From Musa acuminata AAA Group (taxonomy: Eukaryota > Streptophyta > Magnoliopsida > Zingiberales > Musaceae), in assembly GCF_036884655.1 (NCBI RefSeq), contig NC_088347.1, positions 18,656,001 through 18,720,000 on the forward strand: a stretch of DNA of 64,000 bases, given 5' to 3'. This document shows, piece after piece, positions 55,920 through 64,000 of the stretch. Every line of letters starts with the position of its first letter. Within the stretch, counting starts at the first letter, position 1. The notes beneath the pieces are model-generated. The model ran no database searches. It was not told where the DNA came from and saw only the letters and a list, made by a program, of their open reading frames with translations. The translations under genes and the position numbers were made by a program.

Positions 55920-58900
55920 GAACATGGAGGTCGGTAGTGTTTCTATTTGTTTGAATGAAAAGAATTGGATGATATAAAAACCAAAAATGGAAGATCTCTT
56001 GTATTGCAAAGATTTATATGAGCCTTTGTAGGGAGATAGTGCAAAGCCAATAACTATGACAGATGATGAGTAGTAGAGGTTAGATAAAATAATAGTATGG
56101 TTCATTCGATAGTGGCTTGATGATAGTGCCTTTCACCATGTTTCTACTGAAAGTTCTGCATATTCTTTTTGGAAAAAGTTGAAAAGTCTCTATGAAAGAA
56201 AAACTATTAGCAACAAAGCTTTCTTGATCAGAAAACTTATAAACCTGAAATATAGAGAGGGTACTTCTATTATTGAGTATTTAAATGAAATATAGAGTAT
56301 CACTAACTAGTTATCCTCTATGAAAATGTCTTTTGATGATGAGTTGCAAGCGTTGTTATTTCTTAGTTCATTGCTAGAAAGTTGAGAGACACTAGTAGTT
56401 TCCTTTAGTAATTATGCATCATATGGTGTTGTCACCATGAGTCAAGTAACAAGCAGTTTGTTGAATAAGGAGTTGAGAAGAAAGAATTCAACAACATCTC
56501 AGAATAATTCACAAGCGCTTATCTCAGAAAATAAAGGAAGGTCAAAATTTAAAAGCAGTTCATGGGTAGAAGTAAGTCAAGATCAAGAAAAGATATTGTT
56601 TACTATAACTGTGGTGAGAAAGGACATTATAAGAACCAATGTAAGCAACATAAGAAAAGCAAGAAAGATGAAAAAGAAGTTGAGTCTCTAGAGTCAAAAG
56701 ATAATATCACAGCTATAGTATAGGGTGATGATTATATGATTTTATCTCTTTCTGATGATATTTTTTCTTGTGTGTATTAGGATCTTGAGTGAGTGATTGA
56801 CATAGATGCTTCTTATCATACTACACCACAAAGGGAGTTTTTTATTACCTATAGGTCTGAAAATTTTGGTGTTGTCAAGATAGGCAACTATGGCACGACA
56901 AACATCATTGACATAGGTGATATTCATATAAAGACCAACCTTGGCTGCAAGTTGGTATTTAAGGATGTGAGACATGTAGTTAACTTGAGGCTGAATTTAA
57001 TTTCAGTTCGAAGGCTAGATGATGAAGATTATGATAGCAAATTTCATAAAAGGGAATGTAAGCTCAGTAAGGGTTCTTTTGTTATAGCTAGTGGAAAAAA
57101 TGTCATACCTTGTACAGGTTACAGGTCAAAGCTTCTAGTGAGTAGTTAAATGCTACAGAGAAAGACTTCAGCATGGAGTTGTGGCATAGACGATTGAGAT
57201 ACATGAGCAAGAAGGGGCTGCAAGCTCTTTCTAAGAGAGAGGTATTGCTAGACCTCAGAGGTATATATCTAAACCCTTGTATTGATTGTTTGGCTGATAA
57301 ATAATATAGAATTTCATTTGCTAGTCTTGCTTTATCTAGAAAAATGCATGTCTTAGACCATGTTTATACATATATATGTGGTCATTTGATGACAAAAACT
57401 CCTAGTAGATCTGTTAATGTTCTTGGTATTAGTGGTGCACTTTATTTTGTCACTTTTATAGATGATTTTTTCAGAAAAATTTGAGCTTATGCTTTGAAGA
57501 CAAAAGATCAGATTATTAATATTTTCAAAGAGTTTAATGCTAGAGTTGAAAGGGAGATAGAAAGACAATTGAAATGCATAAGATCAAATAATTGTAGTAA
57601 GTACATAGGATTATTTAATAATTATTGCAGGTCACATAACATCCAACATAAGATGACAGTTCTTGGTACACCTCAGCATAATGCTATTGCAGAGAGGATG
57701 AACCGTACCATATTGGAAAAGATCAGATGTACGCTTTCATAGGTCAAGCTACCCAAAAAGTTTTGAGATGAGACTTTGAGGACTATAGTTGATGTGATCA
57801 ACTTGTCACAATGTATAGCCCTAGATGATGATGTTGCAGAGCATGTATGGTCAGAGAAAGATGTTTCCTACAAGAATTTGAGAGTGTTTAGCTGTCGTGC
57901 ATTTGTACATATTCCAGACAATAAGAGATCCAAGCTGGATGGTAAGACAAAAGAATATATATTTCTTAGCTACTCATATGATCATTTTGGTTACAGGCTT
58001 TGGGATCCAAAAAAGTAGAAGGTGTTTAGAAGTAGAGATGTGATCTTCTTTGAGGATCAAACCTTTGAGGATTTGAATAAGAAGGCACCAACCAAGACTT
58101 CTACAAAAGGATGAGTAGATTGTGACCTAGTTACTCCTCCAATATATCAGGGTGATGGGGGAGATATGCAGGAAGATAATGTAGAGTCTGATGTTGATCT
58201 ACTTGTAGGACATGTTGAGCAAGAAGAAGTTGGAGAGCAACTTCCTACAGAACCTTAGTTGAGAAGATCTTCTAGACAACGTCAACCTTCCAGAAGATAC
58301 TCTACAGATGAGTATGTAATGTTTATTAATGCAAGTGAATAAAAGAGTTACCAGGAAGAAATTGAAAGTGAGTAGAAAAAAAGTGGTTAATTGCTATGCA
58401 GGAAGAGATGGATGCTCTTCAAAAGAACCGCACTTATGATTTGGTGTAACTACTAAAGGAAATGAATGCTTCGAAGAACAAGTGAGTTTTCAGGTTGAAG
58501 ACTCAAGAATATTGTTCTCAACCAAAGTACAAAGCTAGATTGGTTATGAAAGGCTTTGGTAAAAGAAAATGTTAAAATATCTTCTATTCATGTTGCTCTT
58601 GGTATTGCTGCTAGCCAGGACTTGGAGGTTGAGCAGTTAGATGTAAAGATAACTTTCCTTCGTAGTGATTTAGAGGAGAAAATTTATATGGAGCAACCAG
58701 AAGACTTCAAAGTCAAAGGTAAAGAGAACTTTGTCTACAAATTGAGGAAGAGCTTGTATGGGCTAAAGCAAGCTCCAAGATAGTGGTACAGAAAGCTTGA
58801 TTCATTTATGATAGAAAATGAATACAAAAGAATGACTTTAGATCATTGTGTGTACTTCAGATCATTTATGTTGATAACATACTTATTTTTTAGAAAGATA

Positions 58901-59850
58901 TGTCTAAAATTGATAGGTTGAAGAAGGAATTGAGTGAGTCTTTTGCAATAAAGGACATGAGGTCAACAAAGCAAATACTAGGCATGCAGATTTCCCATGA
59001 CAAAAAAACTAAGACGATTTGGTTGTCACAGGAGAAATACATCGAGAATGTATTGGAAAGGTTCAACATGAGTAATGCAAAGCTAGTTAGTTCTCCTCTT
59101 GTAAGCCACTTCAAGTTGTGCTCAGAATAGAGTCCATCAAGTAACAAGGAGAAGGAGAAAATGAAAAAGGTTCCTTATACTTTAGCAGTTGGAAGTTTAA
59201 TGTACACGATGGTATATATGAGGTCGGACATCGCATATGTAGTGGGTGTTACTAGTAGATTTCTTGCAAATCCAAACAAAGAGCATTGGACATCAGTGAA
59301 GTGGATTTTTAGATATCTCAGAGGGAGCTCTAAGGCTTGTTTAAACTTTGGAGGTGGACCACCTATGTTGATAGGTTACACAAATGCAGATATGGCAAGA
59401 GATATAGATACGAGGAAGTCCACATCAAGTTATGTACTTACTTTTATAGGGGGAGCTGTCATACCAATCCATATTGCAAAGGTATATTGCTCTTTCCACC
59501 ACAGAGGCAGAATATATTGTTGCTACAGAGGTTTGCAAAGAAAGGTTATGGATGAAAGAGTTCTTACAAGAATTAGGGCTGAAACAGGAAAACTATATGG
59601 TGAATTGTGATAGCCAGAGTGCCATTCATTTATATAAGAACCCAACTTTTCATTCCAAGTCAAAACATATAAATATCCTATACTACTAGATTCGAAATGT
59701 ATTTGAAGAGAAGTAATTACAGCTTCAGAAAATTCACACAAATGACAACGGAGCAGACATATTGACAAAGACTTTACCAAAAGAAAGACAAGAGATATGC
59801 CGACAGTTGGTCGGCATGGCTTCACATTGAGGAGTCATGAGACAACCTCT
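55920..59850 (+). pseudogene. Copia E gag-pol, heavily stopped, mutated active sites
   Basis: Domains in order: gag (55920-56600), a zinc knuckle in which the first Cys is Tyr (YYNCGEKGHYKNQC, about 56610), protease with DIDAS in place of DSGAS (about 56802), integrase (WHRRLRYMSKKG near 57183, TPQHNAIAERMNR near 57670), RT (SLYGLKQAPR near 58750, then YVDN at 58867-58878 instead of YVDD) and RNase H (TNADMARDIDTRKSTSS near 59383, LSTTEAEYIVA near 59490). More than ten stops lie mostly where relatives have Gln or Trp. Not functional. Confidence 0.85.
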
Positions 59851-59872
59851 CTTATGGGCTGAAGGGGGAGGT

Positions 59873-60452
59873 TGTTGGGCTGACAGCCCATAGTGGGCTT
59901 TAACAGCCCACTCCCCTTTTCACCAAACCCTAAATCCAAATTAGGGGTGGGTGGTGGCTGCGATTTGGTGAGGAGAAGAACTATAGTAACATGGAGAAAA
60001 ACTGTAGTAACAAGAAGAAAAATTGCACTAGCAACTTGATTCAAAAAGGGGTAGAAAAATAAGAGAAGGAAAGGGAAGAAGACAACGATAACGTAGAGAG
60101 ACTATTCTCAATCAACTAGGTAATGAGGTTAGATCAGATCTACAATAGATTCTTCCTATGATTACTTGAGGGAGAATTTGGATATTATGCATAGTGGCAT
60201 AATTATTATATCATAATTATTCTCTTGTGATTGTTGCTAGGTTTTGGGAGAGATTTTGAGATTTGTATATTCATTATTCTTATAGTAGATTATCTCTAGT
60301 TTGCCCTGTGATTTTTACCCTTCACATTGGAGGGATTTTTCATATAAATCTTGGTATTTTATTTGATTGTGATTCCATTTAATTCTACTGTATGTTATGA
60401 CCTGCTAGTATTTATTCATATAAAAAAGTTAATTCTTCTTTATATCCCATCA
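59873..60452 (+). repeat. 3' LTR of copia E
   Basis: TGTTGGGCTGACAGCC...ATCCCATCA, a direct repeat of 55284-55875 with intact TG start. Confidence 0.88.
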
Positions 60453-60457
60453 AAAAT

Positions 60458-61109
60458 AAGGGAGGAGTCATCAATGACGAATGGAGACATGGATGTGATC
60501 AAGGTGGAAAAGTATCCAGAGACTTCCTCGAGCCTTCATTCCATTCATCACGACAAGAGATCTCTTGAATCTACGAAGGCTACACAATTGAATGCTCCGA
60601 TGACTCATTTGCCATTTTATTTCATAGTCTAACTAAACTAAACCGTGTATCAGTTGGGTGACTCGTGATCATTATACGTGCTCCGATGACTCATTTGTCA
60701 TTTTATTTTATGGTCTAACTAGACCAAACCAATCTACTAGTTTGATTCAAATGATCACTATTCCTAAAATCAAACCATGAGCAAAATACAATAATACCCT
60801 TTCGAGTCTAATAAAAAAATTATGAAGTCAAGGTTCAACCATTAAAACAAAAATTTACTTAAAAAATAAAAAATTTCATGTTTACTTATTACATAGAGAA
60901 AATAACATATTTTTGGTAAGTAATTTTAATATGAATATATCAACTTTTTTTTATCAATTATATGACCAATTATAATGAATTGATTATTATTATATATATG
61001 TATATATACATGTATATGTATATATTTGTATATATATATATGTATATGTATATACATATACATATATATATATACATATATATATATATACATATATAAA
61101 TATAAATAA

Positions 61110-61146
<37 letters not shown>

Positions 61147-61159
61147 GACATACATATAG

Positions 61160-61218
<59 letters not shown>

Positions 61219-61942
61219 TATATTATATTCAATGGAAAAGAAAGTCTCTATAATGAATTGACCTCTATGAAAGAGGGTCTAATTCATGCCAAGCAAAATG
61301 GTATATAAAGATAGATACAAAGGTGATTCTTTGTATTTTAATAACAGAAGCAAACCCAAAATAGATTGTTACGAATCTTATGCAAAACGTGTCCTACTTA
61401 TGCTTATTATTTTATTGATGTAATAGCCTTTTACATTTTGTATCGAGAGATTTATGCAAAACCCAAAATACTTAGGTAAAATGTATTGAGAGATTAAACA
61501 ATACAATTAGTAAATCATACATGAGTTCATGGTTAAACAAGAAATACTAGCCGTTGGATCTTTCTCATTTTTCATGAGCTGATCTCCGTAGTCTATTCCT
61601 TTTCTGACTTTGCTGCTGTGCTTTAGTTTTGTACTGTCTGATCTATGCAACTCCTGATGGATCAATTTTTAATTGATGCTTATGTTCAGAAGACATTCTT
61701 ATTCTGGTTGTCATTTGAGAAAGGCTTTGATCAGCAGCTCGTGTTGTTTGAGACCTGTTTTCTCATTGGCTTGGCTTGGCTTTGCCAAAATTGTATATTG
61801 GAGCTATATATTCAGCCGGGCTGGTTGCAGCTAGGATGTAGTTTATATGTTGCATTCGACCATTTGAGGATGATTTTGTGTCACATCTTTCTTCACTAAT
61901 TTGACACCTCAAGGCATATGCTGGTTCCTCCTATATGTACAA

Positions 61943-62026
<84 letters not shown>
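60458..62026. other. Intergenic region with microsatellites
   Basis: Compound TA/CATA repeats lie at about 60985-61215, and a pure (TA)n of about 36 units at 61949-62021. The rest is AT-rich. The open frame at 61645-61899 has no recognised similarity. No gene is supported. Confidence 0.55.
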
Positions 62027-62473
62027 TGTCACGACCTTAGCTGGTTTTGCCTAAGGCGTGCGGCACCCTCGCGCGTCCGTCCGCAAAGGTCAGCCTCCCC
62101 GAAGCCTCCCATTGTCCCTTAGGACCAACAAAAGAGAGAACGGGTTAAAAAGAACGCCTCAATCGGGATCCACAAGCAAACATGTCCGAAAAACACTTCA
62201 TAGACAATGCAAATTACAAACAGACTTTATAAGCTCTGAACAGTTGCACAACAAAAGGTAAAATGGTCCATTACAGACCGAAAAGCTCTCGCACGTGTCC
62301 ACGTGACACAACCTTTATTTACAAGCCTAAAGATGCCACCAACCCAACTAAAATGGGACTTATAAGCCTTCGGTCGCCCCTCTACCTGCTGTACAAGGCA
62401 TGAACATGCCAAAAGACAACGGACAGACATAAGCATTACATCCAACATCTTGTTTAGAAGTTTGTCCGTTACA
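62027..62473 (-). repeat. 3' LTR of a minus-strand LTR retrotransposon
   Basis: The 447-bp stretch starts TGTCACGACC and ends TCCGTTACA. A polypurine tract complement (TTCTCCCCCACTTA, 62474-62487) follows, so the element's interior lies to the right and it reads on the minus strand. The TGTCACGACC start is common in plant gypsy LTRs. It inserted directly at the end of a (TA)n microsatellite (left 5-mer TGTAT). Confidence 0.7.
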
Positions 62474-62487
62474 TTCTCCCCCACTTA

Positions 62488-64000
62488 TCCCTTCGACGTC
62501 CTCGTCGAAGCCTTTGTGAACACTACAACTCTTCGCCTTTGCTGAGTCTTCAATCTTCTGCTCCAGCTGCAATGCGCCTCCTGGCTCCCAGCTGCTCTCC
62601 GCTGCTGTTTCTGAGTAGTCGAACCTTTGATCCGCCATGCTGCTTCAACTCGCCAATGACTCTGACTCTGGTGTGGGGTTGGCTGAGTTGTATTGATCCT
62701 CGTTGATTCCTACGGATCCACCAAATGAAGGAAAATACCATCCTTACTGCGCCAGTCTCTCAAAATTTCCCCATACTGCTTGAACTGGGTGGATGCTTGT
62801 TGGAGCTTTAACGAGCATCGCCTCGCAAACTTCCGAAGTTTTGGGTCCTTCCTCCACAAAGTCTGCTCATTGACTCTTCTTTCAGTTAGTTGTCACATCC
62901 AAGTAGGTTCGCATCACTTCCGCTTTCGATTGGCATTTCGTAGGGAAATGAGGCGGACAATCTACTCTCAGTAGCACTGATCACCGTTGGTGAGGATTTG
63001 ACAACTATTGTCTTCCATTATCTTCGAAGGGTCTTTGAACTTGTGCAGCGCTCCTCTATTGGATAGATAAGAGAATTGAGGTACTCAGTTTCGCCCATTC
63101 TCTTAAGAGTTGAGAAGGCAAAAGTTATTTGACTTCGCCCGCCTCCTCGAGGTTGTACTTCATGCATCGAGCTGGTTACTGGTCTTCGCCTGCTCTTTGC
63201 TCACACTTATGAAGCACTTGAAGTGTTTGCACTCCTTGCGTTGAGTTAGCTACTGTGATTCACCTTCTCAAAGCCATTGAACTTCTGGAATGCAGGAAGT
63301 TTTCACCCCAACTTGGAGTAATTCTCTGATAGATGAGGTCGCCTCTGGGATTGTACCGTCTTCTCCATCAACCCTGCCGCCTACTCCACTGAGTAGCAAA
63401 GGTACAGCACCGCGTACTGCCTACTTCGTTCCTTGGTCGTGCACTCTTGCATGACCCGAAGTCCTTCACTTACGGCTATCTTGATGAGAAACTTGTTGAC
63501 ACCGGTCTTACGAAGTTTCTTGGCCTCTACCCTTCAGCCTTGTCTCGGTACTTGGAGATTGCCTCTGCATGCTCCACCTCCTCGGCCCCTTTCACGACCA
63601 AGCGCTCTCACTCCATGAGAGCAAGGGATCAATGACTTGCACGGAAGTCCCGCCTCTGCGGTACCATGGCGCTGCCATGCCCATGGCCCTACTATCCGTC
63701 GCCTCGTCTCTGTATCCCTTTTCTTCACAATCAGTAGAGATGTCTCCGTGGCACTCCTCTGAGTCCACCTCCATTCTAACTGATGCTTGATATTGGGTAG
63801 CTAAGTCCCTTTGGACTCGTCGTCGCTTCCTCGCCCCTTTCGACCCCCTGCTTCAACACCACTATGTTCTCCAAGTAGTCCGTTTGGTCGATGGAAAGAC
63901 AGACTACAAATCCCATGCATGGCCTCTGCCATCACGTTGTAGAGTTTGCACCGATTCTGTTCTCCTTAGCTTCCTTGGTAGCAACGTTCGCTTACTCGAC
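62488..64000 (-). mobile_element. Interior of the 62027 LTR element, no coding domain seen, runs off the window
   Basis: About 1.5 kb upstream of the polypurine tract on the minus strand contains only broken frames; no RNase H, integrase or chromodomain motif is visible where an autonomous gypsy element would have its pol end. It is either a long non-coding 3' region or a non-autonomous (LARD-like) interior. The sequence is moderately GC-rich and pyrimidine-biased on the plus strand. Confidence 0.5.

Larger units (their letters stand above)
55279..60457 (+). mobile_element. Copia element E with target duplication AAAAT
   Basis: The element spans 55284-60452 (5169 bp) with AAAAT on both sides (55279-55283, 60453-60457). 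LTRs are 55284-55875 (592 bp) and 59873-60452 (580 bp). The PBS is TAGTATCAGAGCAGG at about 55878 (second base changed from G to A), and the polypurine tract GAAGGGGGAGGT precedes the right LTR. The left LTR starts TA instead of TG. Complete in structure but dead in coding. Confidence 0.9.

Noticed and set aside
60926..61187. Tyr/Ile/Met-rich minus frames
   Set aside because: Pure translation of TA/CATA microsatellite.

Overview
This window looks like nuclear DNA of a monocot plant, most likely one with a banana/ginger-like (Zingiberales) repeat landscape. The evidence is intron-containing plant genes with GC-rich coding exons (class III peroxidase, tetraspanin, RING-H2 ligase), no bacterial signals, and many plant-type Ty1/copia and Ty3/gypsy retrotransposons with tRNA-Met or other tRNA primer sites. 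The genus is inference.

Layout. 1-13 kb is a nest of LTR retrotransposons: a minus-strand copia LTR (A, 219-1457) next to plus-strand copia pol and LTR (B). B's LTR is split by a complete 5.43-kb gag-only gypsy-type element (G1, 2969-8398) filled with 66-bp and longer tandem repeats. A related LTR fragment follows, itself split by a 2.37-kb solo LTR (10571-12935, target duplication GTTTC). At 14.5-15.6 kb lies an intact single-exon gene on the minus strand (CIGQVR / protamine P1-like plant family). At 19.5-20.8 kb is a five-exon peroxidase of the PRX42/PRX21 type. A second gag-only element (G2, 21213-24823, target duplication ATTAT) sits just downstream. At 26.6-27.7 kb is a three-exon tetraspanin.

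28-39 kb is a second nest: a degraded minus-strand gypsy (PBS, gag knuckle, RT start) broken by a minus-strand copia (LTR 30450-31694, gag to its left) and by a plus-strand copia (C, 32043-35683) that has lost its RT-RNase H. At 40.1-44.2 kb is a RING-H2 E3 ubiquitin ligase gene with a clear TATA box, a probable non-coding first exon and six coding exons. It is followed by a striking polypurine/polypyrimidine block. 46.8-54.0 kb is copia D, whose 2.2-kb leader carries several unrelated tandem arrays. 55.3-60.5 kb is copia E (target duplication AAAAT), with a dead catalytic site. From 62.0 kb to the end is the 3' LTR and non-coding interior of another minus-strand LTR element inserted at a TA microsatellite.

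Four host genes look intact and are not functionally linked to one another: a plant-specific basic protein, a secreted haem peroxidase, a membrane organiser and a ubiquitin ligase. The rest is transposon sediment. The most unusual material is the pair of gag-only elements with large GC-rich arrays, the repeat-loaded leader of copia D, and the repeated palindromic and ACGT-rich motifs inside one LTR superfamily.
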